Source: Flaccisagitta enflata
Taxonomy: Eukaryota; Chaetognatha; Sagittoidea; Aphragmophora
Assembly: GCA_965153355.1 (NCBI GenBank)
Contig: OZ231127.1
Span: 79,732,001 to 79,796,000, forward strand
Length of the DNA stretch: 64,000 nucleotides
Direction: 5' to 3'
The notes below the pieces were generated by a model. The model searched no databases. It was given only the letters and a program-made list of their open reading frames with translations, and was not told the DNA's origin. Of the stretch, positions 1-9,884 are shown one piece after another. A program made the translations under genes and the position numbers. Within the stretch, counting starts at the first letter, position 1. Each line of letters starts with the position of its first letter.

Positions 1-4
1 AAAA

Positions 5-166
5 AACAAGGCTGGATACATGGCTACCGAAGTTGCGTGCGGGTGGGCAGGGGCCATATTTGAGTTCACTAGATGTCAAAAAAAAAAGGTAAACTGGGGA
101 CAAACCGACTGACTGACCAACCGACGGACAAAGCGGATTGTAAAGTCGCATGCACGCGACTAAAAA
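5..166 (-). repeat. Hairpin-headed dispersed element, AGTCGCG type
   Basis: Read on the minus strand it starts with the hairpin AGTCGCG / TGCGACT (one mismatch), runs through a short TCGG-like tract and ends with CCGCACGCAACTTCGG and CCTTGTT. The same layout recurs at 33289-33503 and 44474-44670. It encodes nothing recognisable. Confidence 0.7.
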
Positions 167-1370
167 TCAGCTCAATTGGACAATTTCTACAGGTTTTACA
201 GCTATTTTTCAAAAAGAACAATTATTTAAATTAATATCTGGGCAAAGCTTAAAACAAGCTTAAAACCTGTAAAAATAGTCTGATTGAGTTGATTTTATTT
301 AAAACGTAAAGAATTTTCTGCTCGATCTGATAAGCTAGCTATTCTTATTCCAAATATCATTTCTTTTTAATAATGCTTGCCCCCATTCTGAAGTTTACAC
401 GAGATCAATGGTTTTTTTTCAAAATTTCAATCGCGACTCCATAACCCGCTAAGTCAGTCGGTCTGCAGCCCGGTGCCTAAAGTCCAGTAACTCAGTTTAA
501 GTCACACTAGAGTTTATGCACACGCAAAATTAGACAACTACAGTTTGTTTTCTTGTTGAATATCTTTTTTTTTCCAATCGTAAAGACAATCCCACTGGAA
601 AACATGAATGAATATGTATCAAGAGATATTTGGCTTTAACAATTCCTCCGTTGGCCAACTTCTCAGATAAACGTCAAACCGTTATCAAAGATCCGCAGCC
701 ACTTCCACATCTTTGTGTCGCAATGTTTTATCTGGGTAGAATTGAAAAAGAAAATTAACCAACGGAGTAAAAACTCAATTTAAGCGCAATGAAAAAGGAA
801 ACTTTTAGTGAATGATACATAGGCACTAAAACATGTAGATTTCAACTATGATATGGGCTGTTGCTGTTGCTGTTGCTGTAGTGCAGAAAAAACCTGTCAA
901 TTTTTTTTTATAATTTTTTTTGTGTTCCCCATCACATGTGCTCTTATATGAAGTAGGCATACATTTTGACAAAAAATTTTAATGTCTATTCATGTTCGAT
1001 ACATCATGCTGAGCAATAATATCTGTGATTGCAGCATTTCACTGGTGACCACAATGTTGTACCACTCAGAGTGTGATTACTAATGAGTGCTTTTGTCACT
1101 ATCAAGTATGACGTAGGCAGTAAGCTGCTAACTCTGCAAAGATAGTCCCCATAGAAATACTTGATGCTGAGTAAAATACTCAATTGGGAATTAAAGAAAC
1201 AAATCCCGATTCTATCACTTTTTTATTTCTTTTTTTTTTCGTGAAGAAGAAAACGTTTTTAACGCTCATCTAATCATCAAAACACTCTCGCATCCCAAAA
1301 AAGTTCGATTCGCAAAAAAAATGAGGGTATTTGACTGTCCAGTATAGTCAGAACACACGAACAGAGGAGC
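167..1370. other. AT-rich stretch without a gene
   Basis: No convincing exon or RNA gene is visible. The only structure is a short (TGTTGC)n run near 857-879 and scattered homopolymers. Confidence 0.5.
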
Positions 1371-1630
1371 GAAGGAAAGAAGGGAGGAAGGAAGGAAGAA
1401 AGGAAGGAAGGAAGGAAGGAAGGAAGGAAGGAAGGAAGGAAGGAAGGAAGGAAGGAAAGAAGGAAGAAACGAATGAACGAACAAACGAGCCAACAAACGA
1501 GCGACCGAACAAATAAAAGAGCCAGCAAACGGATGAAGGAATGAACGAGCAAACGAGCTAACAAGCAAACAAACGAATGGATGGACGAACAAGCAAACAA
1601 ACAAATGAACAAGCGAACGAATGGACAAAC

Positions 1631-1714
<84 letters not shown>
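1371..1714. repeat. Compound microsatellite (GGAA)n / AACGA-like / (GA)n
   Basis: A (GGAA)n tract at about 1371-1465 passes into degenerate AACGA/AACAA repeats and ends in pure (GA)n at 1636-1714. Open frames here are only repeat translations such as poly(Leu-Ser). Confidence 0.95.
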
Positions 1715-1717
<3 letters not shown>

Positions 1718-1870
1718 CCAATCATCGATTATTTGAATCTTCTGCACACAGGCGACTGAGCGACTGCTCGAGATTGAGACAGGCAGCGGCGTGATTGGAA
1801 GCGAGATCCTCGAAGAGTCTCACATCAGGGCTGCTGTGAAAATTTATATCACGTAACTCAATAACGTTGT

Positions 1871-1940
1871 GATGATGATGACGATGACGATTACGATGAC
1901 GATGACGATGACGATGATGATGATGATGATGATGATGGCA
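1871..1940. repeat. (GAT)n / (GACGAT)n microsatellite
   Basis: Simple trinucleotide tract with interspersed GAC units. Translations are poly-Met, Ile or Asp and not coding. Confidence 0.95.
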
Positions 1941-2020
1941 TTCGTGATATTCATTATGATAACTTGCTGTGTCAGTTGGCCGGTGGGTCGGTTTGTAACT
2001 CTTTTCAAAGTGGGAGCGTT

Positions 2021-2232
2021 TTTAGTTGCGGACACGCAGCTCTATAAAAGGCTTTGTCCATCCATTGGTCCGTCGTTCCCTCAGTCCGTGACCACGAGTC
2101 GAAAAGTGGGAAAACGATCGTTCCAAAAGCTCCTTCTGTATGTGTCTTTGATGGGAGGGGGGGGGGGTGGGGCCTTGGGTGTGGGTGGGGGTTGGCTGCC
2201 CCTGCCCACCCATCCGCAATGATATTGTGTTC
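2021..2232 (+). repeat. Hairpin-headed dispersed element, AGTTGCG type
   Basis: Head hairpin AGTTGCG-GACA-CGCAGCT (one G-T pair) at 2024-2041 is followed by CTATAAAAGGCTTTGTCC and a CCATTGG/CCGTCG tract. The far end has GCCCCTGCCCACCCATCCGCAA, whose TCCGCAA is the inverse of the head TTGCGGA. An inverted relative is at 2489-2710 and another at 55556-55759. Confidence 0.7.
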
Positions 2233-2488
2233 CTTTTTTTCCATACTACCCCAGGGTGACGTCGACATCAGGGAGATGAACATGGCGAGACGCAGATAAT
2301 AAAACAAGTAAAGAAAGATGGATGGAATCTGAGATGCAGGTACGGGTCAAAAGCAAAGAGAAATTAAATCAAGGGAGGGGGAAGGACATAGTCGTAACCT
2401 GAGTATGTAATAGGTCTAGGGGGACCCTTTTGCCCCTCATCGTCAATCGTCGCCGTTGTCATCAACTTATTGATAAACAAGTGATGCG

Positions 2489-2710
2489 GGGTCACAATAT
2501 CATTGCGGACGGGTGGGCAGGGGCATCCAACCCCCGTCCCCAATCCACCCCAACACTCAATCATACACAAAAAGTATCGAAACGCTTGTTCAAAATGTAT
2601 CAAAACGCTCGTTTTCCCACTTTTCAACTCGATCACCATGACGGACGGACGGACGGATGGATGAACGGACAGACAAAGCCTCCTATAGAGTTGCGTGTCC
2701 GCAACGGAAA
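2489..2710 (-). repeat. Hairpin-headed dispersed element, AGTTGCG type
   Basis: Minus-strand copy. The head hairpin GTTGCGGACACGCAACT is at 2689-2705 and the tail with CCCACCCGTCCGCAATGAT and ATTGTGACCCC is at about 2489-2530. The tract between holds the ACGG tetranucleotide run. It is in opposite orientation to the copy at 2021. Confidence 0.7.
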
Positions 2711-2916
2711 CCTCAGAATACTCGTGCCGTCACCCTCGCGTTAGAAAGTGTGACAACTGCGCATTTATGATGATTTTAGTGGTTGAGTATGGGGAACAGG
2801 TTGGGGGTGCACTTTCGTCCATAACCATATTGGAAAGCTGCGTTACGTGTACTATTTGTCTTCTCGAGACGTGAGCAAAGAATACACGTATTTCAAACAC
2901 ATGACTCATGAGGCCG

Positions 2917-3061
<145 letters not shown>

Positions 3062-3210
3062 ATACAAAAAACGTGTTAGTCAACTGCACGTGACTATTTA
3101 GCCCGCTATGTCGGTTGGTCCATTGGTCCGTCCGTTAGTCGCTGTTTGCTTTTTCGGCGTTTTTGCACATCTTTTGAAGTACTGCGAATGCTAGCATAGT
3201 AGCGTTAGCC

Positions 3211-3220
3211 TGGATGTCTG

Positions 3221-3317
<97 letters not shown>

Positions 3318-3400
3318 ACACACACAGACAGACACAGACACAGAGATAGAATCAGAGACAGAGATAGAGACAGCGAAGGAGACAGAGACAGAGACAAAGA
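3211..3400. repeat. (GA)n then (GACA)n microsatellite
   Basis: Pure GA from about 3226 to 3314, then CACA and GACAGA/GATAGA variants. Confidence 0.95.
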
Positions 3401-3435
3401 AAGTCCTCTGTCATCAATAATTTTTCTTTTAATAG

Positions 3436-3518
3436 GCAACTGCAGGCCCATCTCGCAAAAATAGGCATTGGAGGCAAAACTCAAGCTACGGAAGCGGTTC
3501 TTACGTCAATCGGCAACC
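3436..3518 (+). CDS. Weak candidate exon (possible upstream exon of the host gene)
   Basis: A pyrimidine-rich acceptor (TTTTTCTTTTAATAG) precedes an open segment that in one phase reads QLQAHLAKIGIGGKTQ followed by ATEAVLTSIGN, unlike the simple repeats around it. A possible donor GTAGCT follows at 3519. It ends with one spare base, which matches the phase needed by the first firm exon at 35108 (about a one-in-three chance). That would imply a 31.6-kb intron containing both LTR elements. Composition and phase are the only support; it could equally be chance open sequence. Confidence 0.2.
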
Positions 3519-3570
3519 GTAGCTGCTGTGAACCAGTGTCCTCTTGATGGCTCGGTACAGTCGGGTTGAT

Positions 3571-3651
3571 GATGATGACAATGACGACGACAACGATCAC
3601 GACGACAACTATAACGACAAAGACAACGATGACAACCACGATGACGATGGC

Positions 3652-3694
<43 letters not shown>

Positions 3695-3717
3695 GTGATG
3701 TTGATGATGATGCGAGG

Positions 3718-3750
<33 letters not shown>
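3571..3750. repeat. (GAT)n microsatellite, left half of the BEL target site
   Basis: GAC/GAT repeats running to the left end of the BEL element; the tract resumes at 13182 on the other side. The element therefore landed inside a microsatellite. Confidence 0.9.
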
Positions 3751-3754
<4 letters not shown>

Positions 3755-3755
3755 C

Positions 3756-4306
3756 TGTCCGCGTTCACTGATCTTTGCTTCGCCGGTTGTAAGAGTAATT
3801 CAGAACGAGAATAGACGGTCTGAGAAAATTGTATTTAATGTAAAGGATGAGTTTTTTAAACAAACAAAAACAAATGAAAGTTTACCAAAACAAACGAAGA
3901 CTAACAAAACAAACTTATGAAACAAACGAGGCCATGAATATTATATACCTGAGAAAACTTCTACAATTGTCCAGCTCATACAGTAATCGCGGAAATGATA
4001 ATTTAATAATGAAAATTCGTAATGGTTTTAATCTGGGAAAGGAGAGAGAAAAGTAATGGTTAGTAAATGCTTCAATCTTTAGCTTTGACGCAAAAAAGGG
4101 AAAAAAATAGAATTTACGCGTGTATACATCTTGACCATCGTCCATACATTCTAAAGAAAGAAAGAAATACGAATATTTGCGTAATTTTTTGCCAATTCGC
4201 TGCTTTGAGAAATAGACGCGATTCAATTGCGCTCAAGGTGAGTAAAAAGAGTAAGTTTCAAAAAGAGGAAACAAATGATCAACGCATGTTTGCGGAAGCG
4301 GCCACA
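3756..4306 (-). repeat. BEL 3' LTR
   Basis: 551 bp, reads TGTGGCCGC...GCGGACA on the minus strand. It matches the 5' LTR except at 4291. An ATTAAA on the minus strand (about 3834-3839) is a possible polyadenylation signal. Confidence 0.95.
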
Positions 4307-4317
4307 CCCCCCACTTT
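4307..4317 (-). promoter_or_regulatory. Polypurine tract of the BEL element
   Basis: On the minus strand AAAGTGGGGGG lies directly before the 3' LTR. This is the expected place and composition for the plus-strand primer, with one T interruption. Confidence 0.75.
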
Positions 4318-5561
4318 GACCACTCAGGGTCAAAGAAGGACAAGGACAAGGACAAAGAACCTCCATCCCACAAGCCCGAGGACATACACTTCCACTAACC
4401 CAAACGTAAGGCGCAATGGGCAAAGAAAAAAGGCTAACTTCCATACAAAACGAAAAAGCCAGTTAGGAATGAAAGGGTAGACGCAAAATGGAAAGGCTAC
4501 TTATGAATGTATAAAGCATTTAGTTAAGAAAGAGCTGTCTTAAAAATGAAAGAGATAGTTTTAGAATGAACGACGAAGTATACAAATAATGAACTAGTTG
4601 TGTCAAAATGATTCATCTTCCATGAAATGAAAAACTAATTGTACTCGATCAAACTAAATCCCGATGGGAAAAATGATTCTCGAGGGAAAAAATGATTCTC
4701 GAGGGGAAAAATGATTCTCGAGGGAAAATGATTCACGAGGGGGAAAATGATTCACGAGGGGAAAAATGATTCTCTCTTTCCACTTATTTTGAACGGGAAA
4801 AAAATGGCTGGACAGATACTCGTAAGAATAAGGAAAAAAGATGTGAATGTTTGAAGGCGAAATAAGTAGAATTGATACCCATTTACGCGAAAACATTACT
4901 ACAAAAAAAAAAATTAACAATGTTAAGTAAAGGCGAAATAAGTATAAGAGATACTAATTTACGCAAAAAAATAAGCAAAAAAAAAAAAACACAAGCAATG
5001 ATGATGAACGGAGTAATGAATAGAAAGCTATCCCTTACACATTATCATTACCACATCGAACTTTTCCAACCCAAATTCCCCCCCCCCCCCCCCGTATACA
5101 TTCTCACAAATTACCGAAGCAAAAGTCCCATGGAGAGGCGCAGTTTGACGATGAAGAGAAAGACGAGGGTGAGGAGTGAAATTGTGTTGAGGGATGAACG
5201 TCGTTATTTATCACAAGAGCGGCGTCGTATCTATCACAAGGGCGACGTCGTATCTATCACAAGAGCGACGTCATATCTATCACAAAAGCTCCGACTTTTT
5301 ATCACAAGAGCTCCGACATTTTAACTCTTTTTTCAAAACTCGAGGATTCTTTCACGTTGGCAAATTTGGAACAAACGCGTAAATAATCAGCAGAGAGAAT
5401 ATCTCTAATCTATCGAGAAGGAACTAAAAAGAGGGAGAGCATGAAAGACAGACAGTGAATCAACTTCTAACACGTAATATTGCCGTCTTCTTGTCGATGG
5501 GAGCAGAGAGAAAGAAATGTGAATTTTAATTTCAGAAGAGGATTTTATTTACTTTTTCTTT
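4318..5561 (-). other. BEL 3' noncoding region with small minisatellites
   Basis: About 1.2 kb between the pol stop and the polypurine tract. It has two short tandem arrays: an approximately 19-bp unit containing AAAATGATTCTCGAGGG at about 4668-4770, and an approximately 25-bp unit containing TATCTATCACAAGAGCGACG at about 5203-5322. No envelope-like frame is visible. Confidence 0.7.
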
Positions 5562-8500
5562 TCACTTGGAAACGCTCGTCGGTTCGGCGGATTTGCTTCC
5601 ACCGGGCGCCAACTGTTCGTCGACGGCTTCAAGGAGGACGAGACTGTTGACGTGTCTTTCCAGTTCCTTTTTCTTTTTCGTACGGAGGCGGACGCGACGG
5701 ACGTTGCCTTCGCGATCGGGAAACGTCTCGATGATGCGCGCGAGGCTCCACTCATCCCTCGGCGCATTTTCGGAGATGAGGACGACGTCGCCGACGACGA
5801 CGTTGCGACGGTTGCCGGTCCATTTCCGGCGTTGTTGTAATGACGTCACGTATTCGCGGCGCCAACGCCGCCAGAAACCATCCACGAGGTTGCGAACGTG
5901 TCTCCAGGATTGGAGGAGGATGCGTGGCGGTAATTCCGACGACGGCGGCAATATTTGAATAGATTCCGTTGCCACCACTCCAGGATGCAAAAACGAATTC
6001 GGAGTAAGTACATCGTAGTCGTCGGGATCGGTAGAGACCGGCGTAATTGGACGTGAGTTGAGAATGCCCTCAGCAACGACGACGAGCGTGTGGAAGGCGT
6101 CGGCTCCAACTTCATTTTTGTCGAGAAGGGCGTAAAACACTTTCTTGAATGATTTTACTAGTCTCTCCCACATCCCTCCAGTATGGGGGGCAGAGGGGGG
6201 AGAGAACGTCCACTCAATTCCTTTTGCCGCGAAACTGTCATTGATTCTTTCTCTCCACTTTTCAACTTCTTCCCTTAATTCTCTTTCACCGGCGCGAAAA
6301 TTTGTTCCGTTGTCACTCACTAGGTGACGGAGGCCGGGGTGACGAGCGTGGAAGCGGGAGAGGGCGTTGATGAATGAATGGACGTCAAGGCTATCCGTCA
6401 CTTCAAGGTGGACGGCTCTCGTTGCTGCACAGACAAAGAGACAGACGTATCTCTTATGATGAGCGCGCCCTCTTGACTTAATTAAGAAGGGGCCGCAAAA
6501 GTCGACTCCTGTTGAGGCGAATGTATGAGAAGCGGTGACACGATAATTGGGAAGCGGCGCCATCTGCTGTTGCATAACGGCGCCTTCATCTCGACGACAA
6601 CGGAGACACTTCCTAAGGGCGCTGCGGACCGCGGCGCCATCTTGCGTGATCCAGACTGACTGACGGAGATTCGTGCGCGTGTGCTGAATGCCGACGTGTC
6701 CAAAGAGATTATGATAATGAAGAATAAGTAGCGGCGTAATTAGATGATCGCGTTGAAGAATGAATGGATGATTGGTCGCGATTTTGCCGTCAGTGCGTCG
6801 GTGTATTCTTCCGCCGACGCGAAGAAGAGGGAGATTTTCATTTTCATCGTCAAGATAAGGAGAGAGAGAAGAAATTTTGGACTGCTTTGCCACTTTTCCT
6901 TCTCTTTTCAAGGATTCAAACTCCGACGGAAATTTCTCTCTCTGAAAGGCGGAGAAAATGATTTTGTTTGCTTGGCGATAATCTGAGGCTGAAAGAGGCA
7001 GGCAAATTTCTTTCTTTATCGCGGCCGTTGGTGATTTTTCTGACTTTTTCTTCAGATAAAGAAAGAAACGACGGAGGATGTTGATTCTTCTAACTAGCTT
7101 TATCCATGAGGAAGAGTACTCAGCCAACTTGAGAACGAAGTGAGCTGGTTTGGCATTGAGAACGGAGGCGGCGATCGATGCTTCGACCTTTTCTTCCTCT
7201 TCCTCCTCCTCTTCCCCCTCTTCCTCCTTCCCTTCCTCTTCATCGATTCCGAATGGGCAAATGGGCCATTGATCGGGCGGGAGAAGAAGAAATGGTGGCC
7301 CGTTTTGGAAAAGATCCCAATTCTCGTCGTCATCGGCTTTTATCCCGCGTGACCCCAGGTCCGCGGGATTTAATTCACCGGGAACAAATCGAATTTGAGT
7401 GGGAGAAATGACATCGAGAATCTTGGCCACTCGATTCCTTACAAAGGTCTCCAGCTTGAGACGAGGATTGACAATTTGCCTGATGACAGTAGAAGAGTCG
7501 GTCCAAAAAGTGAAGTTTTCCATTGGCTCTTTGTAAGCTTCACTGATGGTCAGAGCCATATCCTTGGCCTTGACGGCGCCAACCAATTCGGCGCGAGGAG
7601 TAGACCCATGCAGACAGCTGGTCTTTTCATTAGCAGGGATGACGTGAGACCTTGCAGTCACCAGACGTACATGAGTGACATTTAAATCGTCGACGAATCT
7701 CACGTAACAACAGGCTGAAATCCCAACCTTACTGGCGTCAGAGAAGCAAAGAAAACGGCGTGTTGCTCCTTTAGCCAATGAATGGCAGCCAATCCAACGT
7801 GGAACCTTGCGATTGACCAATGTTGGGACGGAGAGAAACCATTCGGTGAACACCGGCATTTCTTTGGCCGGAATTGGGTCGTCCCAACCAAGCTTCAGTT
7901 GACCAAATCTTTGAAGCTCACGCTTGGCGGTAAGAATGAATGGAGACTTCAGCCCAAGTGGATCAAAAATGGAATGGACTAGTCCCAAAACTTGACGGCG
8001 GGTGGTAGGCGGATTCTTCAAGTATTTTTCCGCAACTTCGGTCGAAAACACATCTTCCTCAACCTCATATTTCATGCCTAAAGCATGGTCAATCAACTTG
8101 GCATCTTTCTCATCAGCCGTTCGAAATTTCTTGACAGATTTGGCCACTTTTTCTTCAGGAATAGACTCCATAATCTTCTTGCTGTTGGAGAGCCATTTCC
8201 CAATTTGGAATCCACCGCGGCTGCAGATCTGCGTCAACTCACCAATCAACTTCAGGCCATCATCTTCTTCCTCAATGCTCTTGATAAAGTCATCCACGTA
8301 CATTTCCTCCAAGATGGCGAGAATGGCTTCAGGGGAAAACCATGGTGCATTATCTCTTGCACACTGCTGGAGAGCAAATGTTGCAACGGAACTTGAAGGT
8401 TTGGCGCCAAAAAGGTGAACAATCATCCTTATAATGTCAATCTTCGACCCTGGGTCATCCTCCCAAAAGAGGAAACGGAACGCATTCCTGTGCTTCTCAG

Positions 8501-9881
8501 GCAGCTTGACACGCATGAAAAAATCACCAACGTCTCCCATAAGAGTCCACCGATGCAGCCTGAAACGCAACAAGAGGTGCAGCAATGGGGCAGCCAAATC
8601 CGGGCCTTTGTAAAAGAAATCATTAAGACAACGCCTCCATGTTTTAGCAGCACAATCATGGGTGATGCGGCGTTTCTCAGGCTTCCTCTTGTCTTGAGTT
8701 GGATGGAGTGGGATGTAGAAACAAGGTTGATCAGCAGGGAAATTCTTCACATCTTCAGGATACTTCCCCACTTTCTCAGCATATCCTTTCTCCACCAAAA
8801 GATTGACATGGGTCTTGACCATGTCTAATTCAGTAGGGTTGTTAGCCAACTTGTCACCCAACCGAATCAAGCGGCGATGGGCAGTAACAGCGGTAGGAAT
8901 TTCGTTCATCTCCCGCACTACCTCCTCATAGGGCTTGTTGAACACTGCATCAACCTGATATTGGCCATCAACCAATTTGATAGAATCCTGCATGATTTTC
9001 AGAGCTTTCATGTCCTCAATGGAATGCTTGCCAGGAGGTGATTGTTGTAGAGATATTGCTGCCGGGGTTGAAGGCTCCCCCAAACAGCTCTCATCTTGCG
9101 GCAGAGGAGCAGGATGGTGTTTCGAGGGGAATGGTCCCTCAAAAGCACTTACACGTCCAATCAGCTCTTCGGAGTCAAAGACGTCATTCATCTTTCGGTT
9201 AAGACAAGCATTGTCAAAAGTGGTGAAGGCCACAGAAAACTTGTTAGCCCTTGCTTCGTAGCATGTCGGACCTGCTATGCTCCAGCCCCATTTCGAGCAA
9301 AAGGCTGTGGGCCTGTCCTCAGTGCTTCTCCTGACAGACCCATCTTCAGGCAACATAGTGTAGGCCAAGTCACATCCAAGTAGAAGTTCAACTTCTTGGG
9401 GCATAGGAGACAATTCAATGAGATCCACATCTGACAAATGAGGAAAACGACTCACGTCAGCTCTCTTTGGGATAGAAGCAATGTCCATGGGAATTTGGTC
9501 AACCACCACCGCGTTTGCTGCAGCAGAGTAATCAGTGAAGAGTGAATTGAGGCCAATGGAGCAAAACTCGCTTTGCACTTTTTCACCTTTCCTCAGGACT
9601 GTGCTCAACTCAATGCTGCAAGGCTGGCAATCAAAGCCCATCTCAGTAGCAGTCCTTTTGATGATGCAGCTGCTGTCAGATCCTTTGTCTAACATGGCAA
9701 AAACTTTGCGGGAATCACCAGTCTTTGGATTGAAAATGTTAAGAGCAACAACAGGCCGGAAAACTTTCTTGGAGCTGATTTTGGCTGAGGCATTGAAGAC
9801 TTGGTTTCCTGTGGGTTGACTTGCTGCATTATCTTCTGCAGCAACTTCTGTTGAGGCTGCAGCAACAGACGAAGTCGATTC
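5562..9881 (-). CDS. pol: BEL/Pao Pol: protease, reverse transcriptase, RNase H, integrase
   Basis: This frame stays open from directly after the gag TAA (9881) to a stop at 5562. The first ATG is at 9695, but the aspartic protease motif LDKGSDSS lies at its very start, so translation must enter from upstream, by readthrough or an uncut gag-pol. Numbered from that Met (1377 residues): protease DKGS at 3-6; RT motif A around GDVGDFFM at 387-394; YVDD at 466-469; RNase H with FSDAS at 651 and WTDSS at 731; an acidic Glu run at about 819-836; integrase zinc finger with GHVGIQHT and CLRC at about 999-1033; catalytic D1065, D1128 and E1177; and a C-terminal domain (VGDVVLISENAPRDEW, 1301 on) typical of BEL integrases. 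All key residues are present and no internal frameshift is seen, so the enzyme may be active. Confidence 0.93.
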   Translation of the reverse strand, partial: ESTSSVAAASTEVAAEDNAASQPTGNQVFNASAKISSKKVFRPVVALNIFNPKTGDSRKVFAMLDKGSDSSCIIKRTATEMGFDCQPCSIELSTVLRKGEKVQSEFCSIGLNSLFTDYSAAANAVVVDQIPMDIASIPKRADVSRFPHLSDVDLIELSPMPQEVELLLGCDLAYTMLPEDGSVRRSTEDRPTAFCSKWGWSIAGPTCYEARANKFSVAFTTFDNACLNRKMNDVFDSEELIGRVSAFEGPFPSKHHPAPLPQDESCLGEPSTPAAISLQQSPPGKHSIEDMKALKIMQDSIKLVDGQYQVDAVFNKPYEEVVREMNEIPTAVTAHRRLIRLGDKLANNPTELDMVKTHVNLLVEKGYAEKVGKYPEDVKNFPADQPCFYIPLHPTQDKRKPEKRRITHDCAAKTWRRCLNDFFYKGPDLAAPLLHLLLRFRLHRWTLMGDVGDFFMRVKLPEKHRNAFRFLFWEDDPGSKIDIIRMIVHLFGAKPSSSVATFALQQCARDNAPWFSPEAILAILEEMYVDDFIKSIEEEDDGLKLIGELTQICSRGGFQIGKWLSNSKKIMESIPEEKVAKSVKKFRTADEKDAKLIDHALGMKYEVEEDVFSTEVAEKYLKNPPTTRRQVLGLVHSIFDPLGLKSPFILTAKRELQRFGQLKLGWDDPIPAKEMPVFTEWFLSVPTLVNRKVPRWIGCHSLAKGATRRFLCFSDASKVGISACCYVRFVDDLNVTHVRLVTARSHVIPANEKTSCLHGSTPRAELVGAVKAKDMALTISEAYKEPMENFTFWTDSSTVIRQIVNPRLKLETFVRNRVAKILDVISPTQIRFVPGELNPADLGSRGIKADDDENWDLFQNGPPFLLLPPDQWPICPFGIDEEEGKEEEGEEEEEEEEKVEASIAASVLNAKPAHFVLKLAEYSSSWIKLVRRINILRRFFLYLKKKSEKSPTAAIKKEICLPLSASDYRQANKIIFSAFQREKFPSEFESLKREGKVAKQSKISSLSPYLDDENENLPLLRVGGRIHRRTDGKIATNHPFILQRDHLITPLLILHYHNLFGHVGIQHTRTNLRQSVWITQDGAAVRSALRKCLRCRRDEGAVMQQQMAPLPNYRVTASHTFASTGVDFCGPFLIKSRGRAHHKRYVCLFVCAATRAVHLEVTDSLDVHSFINALSRFHARHPGLRHLVSDNGTNFRAGERELREEVEKWRERINDSFAAKGIEWTFSPPSAPHTGGMWERLVKSFKKVFYALLDKNEVGADAFHTLVVVAEGILNSRPITPVSTDPDDYDVLTPNSFLHPGVVATESIQILPPSSELPPRILLQSWRHVRNLVDGFWRRWRREYVTSLQQRRKWTGNRRNVVVGDVVLISENAPRDEWSLARIIETFPDREGNVRRVRLRTKKKKELERHVNSLVLLEAVDEQLAPGGSKSAEPTSVSK

Positions 9882-9884
9882 TTA
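9882..9884 (-). other. In-frame TAA separating gag from pol
   Basis: The gag frame ends ...KDKESG then TAA. The next codons in the same frame are open (ESTSSVAAAS...) and run without interruption into the protease. This is a single stop in an otherwise continuous gag-pol frame. It could be a programmed readthrough site or a recent nonsense mutation. Confidence 0.9.
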
